NCBI GenBank assembly: GCA_024641655.1
Contig: JAHECR010000015.1
Span: 1 to 64,000, forward strand
DNA: 64,000 nt
Source: Acidimicrobiaceae bacterium
Lineage (GTDB): Bacteria; Actinomycetota; Acidimicrobiia; Acidimicrobiales; UBA8592
Direction of reading: 5' to 3'
Notes under the pieces: model-generated
Databases searched by the model: none
The model's input: only the letters and a program-made list of their open reading frames with translations
Told to the model about the DNA's origin: nothing
Program-made: the position numbers and the translations under genes
In this document: in pieces, positions 6,805 through 15,359 of the stretch
Position numbering within the stretch: position 1 is the stretch's first letter
How the letters are laid out: each line of letters begins with the position of its first letter

Positions 6805-9401
6805 GAGGCTGCCGCCGGCGCGTCGGGATCGCGATCGGTGCCGGTGGTCGCGACCACCACCCCTCGGCGGAGCGCGTCCGCGGCGCGGTCGGCGGCCGCC
6901 CGGGTCGCAGCCACCGGGGCGGCGACGGCAATCTGGCCCAGCACGTCAATCAGCTGGCGAACCTGGCGCACGAAGTCCCCGCCGGTGATCTCCTCGTCAT
7001 CGAGGAGATCACCGAGGTCGCTTCCTGCAGCCCATCCCGTCGCGATGCGCACGAACCCGGTGTCGAGCTCTCCGGTGAGTCGCAGCCCCACGGAAGCCTC
7101 GTCGCCGCGAATGCCGTCCACGAGGTCCTCGAGTCGCGCGAATCGTTCCCGCAGCGCTGCCGAGCGCAGCCGGGGGCTGGGGGCCCCGACGGGACCGCGG
7201 TGTTCATAGGTGACGCAGGAAACCAGCCCCGCAAGCTCCGGGGCACGCAGATCGTCGAGCAGCCCGGTCCGCAGCGCCTCGGCGATCGCGAGATCGGACT
7301 CGTTGTAGATCCGACGAAGCATCTCGCCGTGGGAGGTCAGCTGCCAGTTCGAGACGTAGCCGCGGGCCTGGAGGATCCCCACGATGTCGTCGAACTGTCG
7401 CGCCAGTCGACTCCCGCTGACGCCGATGCGATCGTCGATGCGTCGGAGCTGGGCTCGTCGATCCGCAAGTTGGTGAGCCCGCCGGCGTTGGTCTGCCGTG
7501 AGGATCGGCCCGCCGCCGTCGCCACCGCTCTCGGGCATCGTGGGGGTACGGCGCCGCGCGTTGCGCAACCGGGTTCGCTGCAGGCGGCGTACGACCTCGT
7601 GCTGGAAGCTGCCGTTGTTGGGCTGGTACGGCGTCGGGAGATCGACGGTTCCCAGCACCGCCGGTGGCACGCTGAAGTCACCGATGCCGAGGGTGTAGCG
7701 CTTGTGCGACCGCCCGACCAAACGCACCTTCACTGCGCCTCCCGAGCGGTACCCGACCGACAAGACCGCGGCAGGCTCGGCGTGGTCGCCGACCGACACC
7801 GTGACCACGTGGCCCGGCTGCAGCCGTGCGATGGCCTGCTCGATCAGCTCGGAGGTGGCGGCATCGACGCGCGCCGCGACGCGACCGACCGAGGCCGGGT
7901 CGACGCCCTCGCTGCGCAGCGCCGCCTCGATCTGTTCGATCTCACCCACGACCCGACGGCGACGCCGATCGAGCCGCTGCTGACCGCGATCGGCCTGGAA
8001 CTGCGCGAACGAGCGGTCGAGGAGCGCGTGGGCGCCCTCGCGTTCGTGCATACGCACCAGGTTCGCCGCCATGTTGTAGGTCGGCCGGAACGCCGACTGG
8101 AGGGTGAAGTTCTTGGAGGTGGCCAGCTGCGCGACCTGCTCGAAGCGCACGAACGGTGACCACAGCACGATGGCATAGCCGACGTCGTCGATACCGCGGC
8201 GCCCGGCGCGCCCGGTGAGCTGCGTGTACTCGAGCGGCGTGAGGAATTCGTGGGTGTCGCCGTTGAACTTCGTCAGACGCTCGATGACCACGGCGCGCGC
8301 CGGCATGTTGATGCCGAGAGCGAGCGTCTCGGTCGCGAACACCAGCTTCACGAGCCCACGGACGAAACACGCCTCCACGGCCTCCTTGAACGACGGCACC
8401 ATGCCGGCATGGTGGGCCGCGATGCCACGCTCGAGCTGGGCGACGAAGCGGTCGTGTCGCAGGACGTCCCGCTCGGCCGCGTCCAGGTGACCCGTGTGCT
8501 GCTCGACGATGGAGCCGATCTCGGCGCGCTCGGCCTCCTCGGTGAGCAAGACCCCGTCGTCGGCGAGGCGGGCCGCGGCCTCGTCGCAGCCGGCGCGACT
8601 GAACACGAACACGATGGCCGGAAGCATGTCGCGATCGGCCAGCACGTCGAGCACCTCGAGCCGACGAGGGGTGGCGAATCGGTTCCGGCGTTCCCTGCGA
8701 CCGCCCCGGGCGGGGGTGGCCGGCTCGGTGAAGCGGTGGCCCTCCGGGTTGGGCCGATCGTCGACGAGCGTGTCGATGAGGTGGGTGCGGTGGGTCTCGG
8801 TGTCGGTGCTGAGGAACAGGTTGGTCAGCTCGACCGGCCGGATCTGCGAAACGACCAGCTCGGTCGGTCCCCGCACCGAACTGATCCAGTCGGTGAGCTC
8901 GTCGGCGTTGGACACCGTGGCCGACAGCGCCACGAAACGCACGTCGGGGGCCGCGTGGATCAGCACCTCCTCCCACACAGGGCCGCGATACTGGTCCTGC
9001 AGGTAGTGGACCTCGTCGAGAACGACGTACTCCAGGCCGCGCAAGGTCGGCGACCCGCCGTAGATCATGTTGCGGAGCACTTCGGTGGTCATCACCACGA
9101 TGCGCGCCTCGCCGTTGATGGAGCTGTCGCCGGTCAACAGGCCGACCTCGGCTTCGCCGTAGCGCGCCACGAGATCGTGGTACTTCTGATTCGAAAGTGC
9201 CTTGATCGGCGTGGTGTAGAACGCCTTTCCGTGACCGCGATACGCCAGCTCGATCGCATGGTCGGCCACGACCGTCTTGCCCGAGCCCGTCGGCGCCGCG
9301 ACGACCACCGAGTGACCGGCGAGCAGGTGGTCCACCGCTGCCACCTGGAACGGGTCGAGCGCGAACGGCAGGTCCAACAGCGGCGACACGGACCCGGTCA
9401 C
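6801..9401 (-). CDS. helY: HelY, Ski2/Mtr4-like DEVH-box RNA helicase
   Basis: An 866-residue ATP-dependent RNA helicase of the Ski2-like superfamily 2 group, probably involved in RNA turnover. Visible motifs are Walker A APTGSGKT (near residue 32), the DEVH box in VLDEVHYLQD, SAT in ALSATVSN, and motif VI in QLTGRAGRRGID. A long C-terminal region typical of HelY follows. I set the start at GTG 9401, where it forms a GTGA overlap with the tatC stop; the 158 codons upstream in frame are only the shadow of tatC. It sits in one operon with tatB, tatC and the YegS-like gene. The tat-helY linkage is also found in mycobacteria. Confidence 0.93.
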   Translation of the reverse strand: MTGSVSPLLDLPFALDPFQVAAVDHLLAGHSVVVAAPTGSGKTVVADHAIELAYRGHGKAFYTTPIKALSNQKYHDLVARYGEAEVGLLTGDSSINGEARIVVMTTEVLRNMIYGGSPTLRGLEYVVLDEVHYLQDQYRGPVWEEVLIHAAPDVRFVALSATVSNADELTDWISSVRGPTELVVSQIRPVELTNLFLSTDTETHRTHLIDTLVDDRPNPEGHRFTEPATPARGGRRERRNRFATPRRLEVLDVLADRDMLPAIVFVFSRAGCDEAAARLADDGVLLTEEAERAEIGSIVEQHTGHLDAAERDVLRHDRFVAQLERGIAAHHAGMVPSFKEAVEACFVRGLVKLVFATETLALGINMPARAVVIERLTKFNGDTHEFLTPLEYTQLTGRAGRRGIDDVGYAIVLWSPFVRFEQVAQLATSKNFTLQSAFRPTYNMAANLVRMHEREGAHALLDRSFAQFQADRGQQRLDRRRRRVVGEIEQIEAALRSEGVDPASVGRVAARVDAATSELIEQAIARLQPGHVVTVSVGDHAEPAAVLSVGYRSGGAVKVRLVGRSHKRYTLGIGDFSVPPAVLGTVDLPTPYQPNNGSFQHEVVRRLQRTRLRNARRRTPTMPESGGDGGGPILTADQRRRAHQLADRRAQLRRIDDRIGVSGSRLARQFDDIVGILQARGYVSNWQLTSHGEMLRRIYNESDLAIAEALRTGLLDDLRAPELAGLVSCVTYEHRGPVGAPSPRLRSAALRERFARLEDLVDGIRGDEASVGLRLTGELDTGFVRIATGWAAGSDLGDLLDDEEITGGDFVRQVRQLIDVLGQIAVAAPVAATRAAADRAADALRRGVVVATTGTDRDPDAPAAAS

Positions 9402-10174
9402 GCCGTTGCCGCTCGTCTCCGCTTGCGGGCGCGAAGACGTCCGAAAACGATCGACAACTCGTAGAAGAGGTACATCGGGCCGGCGAGTGCCAACAACGAG
9501 ATCGGATCGCCGCTCGGGGTGATCACGGCCACGAGGATGACGATCCCGACGATCGCGTACCGTCGGAACCGGGCGAGCGTCGAGTAGTCGAGCACGCCGA
9601 GGATCTGCAGGAACACCAGTACCAACGGGAACTCGAAGCCGAGGCCGAAGGCCATCATCATCTTGATGATGAACTCGACATAGGCCCGCCCCCGGTACTG
9701 GGTGACGAGATCCTCGCCGCCGATGTCGATCAGGAACTGCAGCGCCCGGGGCAGGGTCCAGTACGCCAGTCCGGCGCCCATGACGAACAACGCCACACCG
9801 ATGACGACGAACGAGAGGCCATGGCGCCGCTCGTGTGGATACAGGCCAGGACTGATGAACCGCCATGCCTGCCACAGCCAGATCGGAACGGCCAGCGCAA
9901 CGCCGATGTAGCCAGCGACCATCATCCGCAGGCTGAGGCCCTCCAAGGGCTCATACAGCACCAGGACCGCCCCATCGGCGGGACACTTGTCGCCGAGCGC
10001 CTCGCAGTAGGGCTCGACGATGGCGCGCAGGGCCGGTTTGTACAAGAACCAGCCCACGACGGCGCACACCCCGATGGCCAACACGCTGCGGATGATCCGG
10101 GTGCGAAGCTCGGTGAGGTGCTCGATCAGGGTCATCCGGCCGTCGTCGAGGCTTCGGGTGCCGCTCGTCGTCAC
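9398..10174 (-). CDS. tatC: Sec-independent protein translocase TatC
   Basis: A 258-residue multispanning subunit of the twin-arginine translocase, which exports folded proteins and binds the RR signal peptide. Six hydrophobic segments can be seen, beginning at VLAIGVCAVVGWFLY near residue 32. The family N-terminal motif IEHLTELRTRI and the conserved membrane Glu in MMAFGLGFEFPLVLVFL are present, as is PSGDP before the fifth and sixth helices. It overlaps tatB by four bases upstream and helY by four bases downstream, so the three are translationally coupled. The C-tail is short and basic (RARKRRR). Confidence 0.96.
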   Translation of the reverse strand: MTTSGTRSLDDGRMTLIEHLTELRTRIIRSVLAIGVCAVVGWFLYKPALRAIVEPYCEALGDKCPADGAVLVLYEPLEGLSLRMMVAGYIGVALAVPIWLWQAWRFISPGLYPHERRHGLSFVVIGVALFVMGAGLAYWTLPRALQFLIDIGGEDLVTQYRGRAYVEFIIKMMMAFGLGFEFPLVLVFLQILGVLDYSTLARFRRYAIVGIVILVAVITPSGDPISLLALAGPMYLFYELSIVFGRLRARKRRRAATA

Positions 10175-10716
10175 CCCCCCACCTCGGGCTGCTCGTTCGG
10201 TGGCACGGGAGTACCGGCGACGTCGTACATCCCCGCCGCGGCGGCCGGACTCGCGCGCCAGGGCTCCTCGGGCTCGACCGGCTCAGGCTGCGCTGCCACG
10301 AGACCGCCGTTCGCCTCATCGCTCGGGCCTTGGGGTTCTGTGGTCTCGATCGTGGCCGGTTCGTCGGCATCGGCGGGGACACCGGGACCAGGGTTCGGGT
10401 CCACCGGCGTCGCTGGCTCCGCCTGCGCCTCGACCTCGGCCTGGGCCAGCTTCGCGACGGCGGCGGCCGCCTTCCGGGCGTTCTCGGCAGCCCGGTTGTG
10501 CGATGCGACCGCCTTTGCACCGCGCGCTCGAGCCTCGTCCTCGACGGGTTCGTCGAGCGCGTCGCGAAGTTCCTGCTGGAAGCCGTTGCTGATCTTTCGG
10601 AGCTCGCTCATGACCCGACCGATCTGACGTGCGGCTTCGGGGAGCTTCTGCGGGCCGAGCACGATCAGTCCCACGAGGAGAATCACGAGGAACTCGCCTC
10701 CACCGACGTTCAGCAT
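10171..10716 (-). CDS. tatB: Sec-independent translocase subunit TatB/TatA
   Basis: A 181-residue single-span protein. The N-terminal helix GGEFLVILLVGLIVLGPQKLPE is followed by an amphipathic helix and a long acidic Pro/Ala-rich tail from about residue 90. The hinge GPQKLP and the Glu at the start of the span are typical of TatB, whereas TatA usually has FG at the hinge. The pairing with tatC and the length also favour TatB. No separate tatA is in this window, so this protein may serve both roles or tatA lies elsewhere. The ATG is nine bases after a small membrane-protein gene and the stop overlaps tatC. Confidence 0.93.
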   Translation of the reverse strand: MLNVGGGEFLVILLVGLIVLGPQKLPEAARQIGRVMSELRKISNGFQQELRDALDEPVEDEARARGAKAVASHNRAAENARKAAAAVAKLAQAEVEAQAEPATPVDPNPGPGVPADADEPATIETTEPQGPSDEANGGLVAAQPEPVEPEEPWRASPAAAAGMYDVAGTPVPPNEQPEVGG

Positions 10717-10725
10717 GAGCGCAGC

Positions 10726-10890
10726 CTACTCAGGGGGTTCGTCGGTATTGGACCACCGACGGGTTGTGCTGTGCAGCGCGACTCGCGCGCCATCGAGCTC
10801 GGTCAGCGCACGGCGGAGCCCGCGGACCGCCACGGCGGCGAGACCCAGACCGAGCAGGACCAGCGAGCCGAGAGCGAGCAACAGGGTCAC
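10726..10890 (-). CDS. 54-residue single-span membrane protein upstream of tatB
   Basis: A small ORF starting at GTG 10890 and ending at TAG 10726-10728, nine bases before tatB. The product begins with a strongly hydrophobic helix (VTLLLALGSLVLLGLGLAAV), then a basic stretch (RGLRRAL) and a short hydrophilic tail with SNTDEPPE. This gives an N-out, C-in topology by the positive-inside rule. A purine-rich GGGGAA precedes the start. Its orientation and spacing place it in the tat-helY operon. I know of no named family for it. It might be a small Tat partner or an unrelated membrane peptide. Confidence 0.55.
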   Translation of the reverse strand: MTLLLALGSLVLLGLGLAAVAVRGLRRALTELDGARVALHSTTRRWSNTDEPPE

Positions 10891-10958
10891 GATTCCCCAG
10901 CCTAACGGTGCGGTTGGTGCCGGCCGCTCATCGCCGACGCCCGCGACCGCCCCATGGC

Positions 10959-11285
10959 TCAGGAGAGATCGGCGAAGAACGCGGCGATCGCGTCGTCGTT
11001 CTGCAACGACGCATGGAAGTCGATCAGGTCATCGTGGCTGATGGGGGCACCGTCGCGAGCTTCGAAGAGCTCTGCGGGCAGCGACCAGGTCGTGAGGGCC
11101 ACACCAGCGGCCAGCAACAGGTCGATGGTCCGCTGTTCGGCGTGTCGAACCACCAGATCGGCGCAGCTGGGGCACTCGAAACGGTATTCACCCTCGTCGG
11201 TCGTCACGCACATGCGAACCGTGACGTCACCGGTCGTGAGCTGGACGTCACCGCAATTTCCGCAGCTGGCCCGAATCGTGGCCAT
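10959..11285 (-). CDS. Small zinc-ribbon protein
   Basis: A 108-residue protein of unknown function with a four-Cys zinc ribbon formed by Cys8, Cys11, Cys38 and Cys41 (CGNC and CPSC). It is followed by a helical acidic C-terminal half. I chose ATG 11285 because a strong AGGAGGGG site sits directly upstream; the upstream in-frame codons to 11516 have no support. It is the first minus-strand gene ahead of the small membrane protein and tatB, 68 bases away, and may belong to that operon. Its only visible feature is the ribbon. Confidence 0.75.
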   Translation of the reverse strand: MATIRASCGNCGDVQLTTGDVTVRMCVTTDEGEYRFECPSCADLVVRHAEQRTIDLLLAAGVALTTWSLPAELFEARDGAPISHDDLIDFHASLQNDDAIAAFFADLS

Positions 11286-11465
11286 GACCCCTCCTGGGTG
11301 GGTTGAGCAACGCACCTTCAATCGGACCTGGGCGTCGCGACTTGAGGGGATTGGGCGACTGCACCCGGTGGCGCCGGGCACCTCTGGGTCGAGCGAACCG
11401 GTGGATCGACCGGATCGGCGACGCTGAACTGCCCCAGCACGCAGCGTTGCTGCGAGGATGGGGGC

Positions 11466-12167
11466 ATGGGACTCGACCCACCGATCGCTTTCGCCCACCA
11501 CGGGGCCCCTGCGCACGAAAGGCCCTCGTCGGCGGCAGGGTTCGAGCTCGCGCTGCGCCTGGGGGCGTCGGGCCTCGCGGCCTCAGTCTGGGAAACCCGC
11601 GACGGCGTGCCCGTGGCCGCCGCAACCGCGGCGATCCGTCGCGGCCTCCGACGTCGCGCACTCGCCAACTCGACCTTCGCCGAGCTCGACACCGAGGTGC
11701 TCTCGCTCGACGCGCTGTGTGACATCGCACGCGGCGCGCACCTGAGCCTCGACGTCATGGATGTCAACGCTTTCGAGGCCTGCGCCGACCGGGCTCGCGC
11801 GTCGGGGAGCGGAGCCGATGCGAGCGTCTGGATCTGTCACCGCGACTGGGACACGCTGCTTCGTTGGCGGTCGTCGGAACCCGACGTGGCACTCGTTCAT
11901 GTCGCTGAACTCGAGACGCTCCCGCACGGCCCGGAACGTCATGGCGCCGATCTGGCAGCAGCTGGCATCGACGCGATGGCGCTTCCCTACCGGAACTGGT
12001 CCAGGGGCCTCGTCACGCTATTCCATCGGTTCGAGCGCCTGGCCTTCGGCCGCGACGCGATCCACGAACGCATGCTCGACGATCTGCTCGCGATGGGTGT
12101 CGACGCCGTGTATTCGGCGCATCCTGATCGGATGACCGACGCATTCCAGCGCGCCGGGAAGGCCTGA
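11466..12167 (+). CDS. Degenerate glycerophosphodiester phosphodiesterase-like protein
   Basis: A 233-residue protein with the overall layout of a GDPD TIM barrel but without its catalytic residues. The usual AHRG is AHHG (residues 10-13). The ENT segment is altered to ERPS. The metal-binding IExDVxxTxDG region reads LAASVWETRDG, so both the Glu and the Asp ligand are lost. The HD pair is missing. The C-terminal GVDAVYSAHPDRM still matches the family's GVDgixTDxP end. It should not hydrolyse glycerophosphodiesters; a binding or scaffold role is possible. A true GDPD is present at 47608. It is convergent with lepB. Confidence 0.65.
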   Translation: MGLDPPIAFAHHGAPAHERPSSAAGFELALRLGASGLAASVWETRDGVPVAAATAAIRRGLRRRALANSTFAELDTEVLSLDALCDIARGAHLSLDVMDVNAFEACADRARASGSGADASVWICHRDWDTLLRWRSSEPDVALVHVAELETLPHGPERHGADLAAAGIDAMALPYRNWSRGLVTLFHRFERLAFGRDAIHERMLDDLLAMGVDAVYSAHPDRMTDAFQRAGKA

Positions 12168-12188
12168 GCGGGCGACGGCCGCGCCAGG

Positions 12189-13331
12189 TCAGAGGAAGCC
12201 GATGTCGCCGAGCGGCCAGACGCGCAGGAATGCACGGCCGACGACGAGATCCTCCGAGATCGGGCCGAAGAACCGGGAGTCCTTGGAACCAGGGCGGTTG
12301 TCACCCATGACGAAGATGTAGCCGTCGGGGATCGTGCAACTGGTCTCGGTCGCCGCGGCGCAGTTGTCGGTGTTGACGAAACCACCCGTGGTGATCCCCT
12401 CGGGGAGGTACGGCTCGGTCAGCGCCCGCAGTTCGGTCTCACCCACCGGCAGGATGTAGATGCGGCCCTCATGGATCTCGATGGTCTCACCGGGCAGCCC
12501 GATGACCCGCTTGATGAGGTCGTCCTCGCCCTGGAGTTGATCTTCGGGGCGGTGGAACACGATCAGATCGCCACGTCCGATGTCGCCGAACTGGTAGCTC
12601 AGCTTGTTGACCAACACCCGATCGTCGATCTGCAGCGTCGGCTCCATCGATGCCGACGGGATGTAGTACGCCTGCATGAGGAACGTCTTGATGAGAAGGG
12701 CCACGGCGAGCGCGCCAACGATCACCGCGCCCCACTCGAGGATGCCCCGGACGCGGTGCGCGATCATGTCGTCGTCGCCATCGGCGTCGGGTTCGAGGTC
12801 CCCGACAGCGGTGCCGAAGAGCTCGTCGTCGGGATAGCCGCCGTCCTCGGTGCCCGTCAGGTCGACGTCGTCCCAAACGCCGGCGGTGGGCGACGAGACG
12901 ATCGCGCGGGGAGGACCCTCGGGATCACCACCGATGGGCACGGGCTCGAAGGCGAAGAGGTCACTCGTCGCCGCCGGAGGCGGTGGTGCCGGTGCCGGCG
13001 CAGGTGGAGACGGCTGCGTCGTCGGTGGCGAGGGTGCGAACGGGGGCCGCTGGTCCGCCGGCGACCGTGGGGGTGAGGTGGCGGGTGCGGTGGGTGGGGT
13101 TGTCGGTGAGGAGACAACCGGCGCCTGTGGCGCCGACGGAGCGGGAGAGGCGGGGCCCGAAGGAGTGGGAGCCGGCGCTGCGGCAGAGGGTGGCGATGCA
13201 GCCGCCGGCGAGGCAGCCGTCGGGGCTGTGGGAGGCATCGGCTCGGCCGTCGAGCGCTCCACAGCTCTCGCCACGATGGCGTTCACCCAGTCGGGATCGT
13301 CAGGTGACGTGGGGGTGTTGGAGGAAGGCAC
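12189..13331 (-). CDS. lepB: Signal peptidase I with long Pro-rich cytosolic N-terminus
   Basis: A 380-residue type I signal peptidase, which removes signal peptides from exported proteins at the outer face of the membrane. The catalytic Ser228 lies in PSASMEPTL and the general base Lys274 in DLIKRVIGLPGE, and box E GDNRPGSKDSR is intact. One membrane span (about residues 198-216, AVIVGALAVALLIKTFLM) precedes the active site. The first 190 residues are disordered and rich in Pro, Ala and Ser, then acidic, which is far longer than the typical short cytosolic segment. Translation probably begins at GTG 13331 on a leaderless transcript, with TAACCT seven bases upstream. Confidence 0.93.
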   Translation of the reverse strand: MPSSNTPTSPDDPDWVNAIVARAVERSTAEPMPPTAPTAASPAAASPPSAAAPAPTPSGPASPAPSAPQAPVVSSPTTPPTAPATSPPRSPADQRPPFAPSPPTTQPSPPAPAPAPPPPAATSDLFAFEPVPIGGDPEGPPRAIVSSPTAGVWDDVDLTGTEDGGYPDDELFGTAVGDLEPDADGDDDMIAHRVRGILEWGAVIVGALAVALLIKTFLMQAYYIPSASMEPTLQIDDRVLVNKLSYQFGDIGRGDLIVFHRPEDQLQGEDDLIKRVIGLPGETIEIHEGRIYILPVGETELRALTEPYLPEGITTGGFVNTDNCAAATETSCTIPDGYIFVMGDNRPGSKDSRFFGPISEDLVVGRAFLRVWPLGDIGFL

Positions 13332-13338
13332 TTGTCGC

Positions 13339-13344
13339 AGGTTA
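13339..13344 (-). promoter_or_regulatory. -10 box TAACCT of lepB, leaderless spacing
   Basis: TAACCT on the minus strand is followed by exactly seven bases and the lepB GTG at 13331, so the transcript would start at or next to the start codon. Confidence 0.45.
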
Positions 13345-13382
13345 CCTCAGCACGCGCGGTTGTCCGTGACCCCCCTGCGCCA

Positions 13383-14339
13383 TCAGGCCTGGTAGCGAGC
13401 AAGGACCCGTGCGGCCGCCGAAGCGGCCAGGTCGGGAGGGAGCCTGGGGTCCTGCGACTCGACCTCGGCGCTCGCCCCGAGGCGGAGCAACAAGCGTTCC
13501 AGCCAGGGGGTGGCGCTGACTGCGAGCACGACCCGCTGGCGGCCGTCGTCGAGCGGTTCGACCGAATCGACGGGGAACGCTTCGGCAACCCACGTCGCCG
13601 AGCCGTCGAGCAGCAGCGTCACCCGCGGGTCCTCGGGCCGTGGATCGAAGATCGACACGTGGAGCTCCTCGGCAGGCGGCTCGAAGGTCGAGTCGAGCTG
13701 GGTGAACGAACGGATCCGGTCGAAGCGGAACAACCGCTCGCCCTCGGCCGCAGTGCAGTACGCGAGCAGGTACCACTGCCCCTGGTTGTGGGTGACCCGG
13801 TAGGGCTCGACGACCCGCATGGTGGTCTCGTCGCGCGCGTAGCTGTAGTAGTCGATCTCGCAACGGGCGCTCGCGGCCACCGCAGCGCGCACGCGCGCGA
13901 GCAGGTCGACCGGCGCCCGACCGAGATCGACCTCGAGGTCATCGCCGGGTCGCACGCCGAGGCTGGCCCCGAGCTTCGCCAACCCGCGAGCGAGCGGACC
14001 GTCGGGATCGGCACCGGGCACCGACAAGAGTCCTGAGGACGACGCGACGAGCGCAAGTGCCTCCTGGGGTGCCAGGCGCAACGGACGGGAGAAGTACTCC
14101 GCGTAGTGGATCCAGACCCGGTCGTCGTCGACCACGACCTCGACGAGCTGGTCGGGCGTGTAGGGATAGGTCCCGACCATGAACAGCACATCGGTGAGAT
14201 CGGCGAGCAGGTTCTTCTCGGGATAGTCGAAGCGAGCGGCGATCTCGGCCAGGGTGGGGCCGTCGTTGGCCACGACCCACGGCACGATCGACAACAGCCG
14301 CTCGAGGCGATCACCGGCGCTGAGCCGCGTGGCGCTCAC
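13383..14339 (-). CDS. pafC: PafC, WYL-domain transcriptional regulator
   Basis: A 318-residue regulator with an N-terminal winged-helix region and a WYL domain in the middle (IDYYSYARDE, then QGQWYLLAYCTAAEGERLFRFDRI, about residues 170-220), ending in a WCX-like C-terminal part. In mycobacteria PafB and PafC form a complex that activates DNA-damage genes independently of LexA; that role is known of the family and not shown here. I set the start at GTG 14339, which overlaps the pafB stop as GTGA. The 86 codons upstream in frame are a shadow of pafB. It is the last gene of the proteasome-associated block. Confidence 0.92.
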   Translation of the reverse strand: MSATRLSAGDRLERLLSIVPWVVANDGPTLAEIAARFDYPEKNLLADLTDVLFMVGTYPYTPDQLVEVVVDDDRVWIHYAEYFSRPLRLAPQEALALVASSSGLLSVPGADPDGPLARGLAKLGASLGVRPGDDLEVDLGRAPVDLLARVRAAVAASARCEIDYYSYARDETTMRVVEPYRVTHNQGQWYLLAYCTAAEGERLFRFDRIRSFTQLDSTFEPPAEELHVSIFDPRPEDPRVTLLLDGSATWVAEAFPVDSVEPLDDGRQRVVLAVSATPWLERLLLRLGASAEVESQDPRLPPDLAASAAARVLARYQA

Positions 14340-15247
14340 GACGCCGTGCCCGCGATGGCCTCGAGCCAGGCGACCAGGTCGTCGCGCAGGTCCTGGGGTT
14401 CGAGGATCTCGGCGTGCTCGAGGAAGCCCAGGACGGTGCTGCGGAAGGCGTCGTCGTTGGTGACCGGGAACTCGACCACAATCGACCCGTCGTCGAGGGC
14501 GGTGACCGGGAGATCGAGATGCTGTTCGGCCCATGCAGCCTGGGGACCGTCGATGCGGACGCGCGCCGTGCGCGGCGACGCGTCGCCGAGCTCCCAAGGC
14601 TGGAGCCGGATGCCCTTCGCCGGTTCGGTGCGCACGTAGCCGCCGGGCGGTCCGACGGTGACCGCCCCGTCTATGCGGTCGAGGCGAAAGTGGCGGTCAT
14701 CGTTGCGCGAGCGGTCGAAGCCGCTGAGGTACCAGCGCCCCCGCTGCATGTCGAGGCGGGCCGGCTCGACCTCACGCCGGGAACCCCGATAGTCGAACGT
14801 GGTCACGCAGCGCCCCGACAACGCCTGGAACAGCGAGCCAAGGCGAGGATCAGCGGGGACGGTCAGCAGCTCCTCGCCGACGGGATCGGCCGCTCCGCCG
14901 AGCTTGCGGATCGCCTGCGCGCCCGACAACCCTTCGACTCGCACGGCACTCGCGGCGAGATGAAGCGCCGCCAACTCGTCGGGTTCGAGGCCCGGGTCGG
15001 GAAGGTAGTACTCGTCCTTGCGGATGCGATAACCATCGACGGGAGGGTCACTGCCGGGCACCGGCTCGAGCGAGATGGGCACCCCCATCTCGCGCAGGTC
15101 GTCCTTGTCGCGTTCGAACGCTCGCCGGAACGACGGCCCGGCCTCGGGATACCCCTCGATGCGGGCGCGCAGATCTTCGGCAGTCAGGGGCCGCTCGGTC
15201 TCGAGCAGCTCCGCCATCAGTTTCAACAACCGTTCAAGCTTGGCCAT
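14336..15247 (-). CDS. pafB: PafB, WYL-domain transcriptional regulator
   Basis: A 303-residue partner of PafC. The N-terminal helix-turn-helix (MAKLERLLKLMAELL, then FRRAFERDKDDLREMG) is followed by a WYL domain containing FDYRGSRREVEPARL and RGRWYLSGFDRSRNDDRHFRLDRI. The two proteins are distant paralogues and normally act as a pair. ATG 15247 is preferred over the upstream in-frame start at 15289, because MAKLERLLKL is the family's usual beginning. A TACGAT box nine bases before it suggests an own promoter, besides read-through from pafA 112 bases upstream. It overlaps pafC by four bases. Confidence 0.93.
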   Translation of the reverse strand: MAKLERLLKLMAELLETERPLTAEDLRARIEGYPEAGPSFRRAFERDKDDLREMGVPISLEPVPGSDPPVDGYRIRKDEYYLPDPGLEPDELAALHLAASAVRVEGLSGAQAIRKLGGAADPVGEELLTVPADPRLGSLFQALSGRCVTTFDYRGSRREVEPARLDMQRGRWYLSGFDRSRNDDRHFRLDRIDGAVTVGPPGGYVRTEPAKGIRLQPWELGDASPRTARVRIDGPQAAWAEQHLDLPVTALDDGSIVVEFPVTNDDAFRSTVLGFLEHAEILEPQDLRDDLVAWLEAIAGTAS

Positions 15248-15359
15248 GGGCCGTCCATCGTAACTCGAACACCTGTTTGGCCGGCGCACCTGCTCGGCAC
15301 CACGGCGCGGGCCTGGGCAGACAACGGGCGCTCGGGCGGGGGGAACCGGCCCGGGGGTG

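Noticed and set aside
9402-9875. In-frame extension of helY upstream of GTG 9401
   Set aside because: The extra 158 codons are an out-of-frame reading of tatC, Arg/His/Pro-rich with no motif, and GTG 9401 overlaps the tatC stop exactly.
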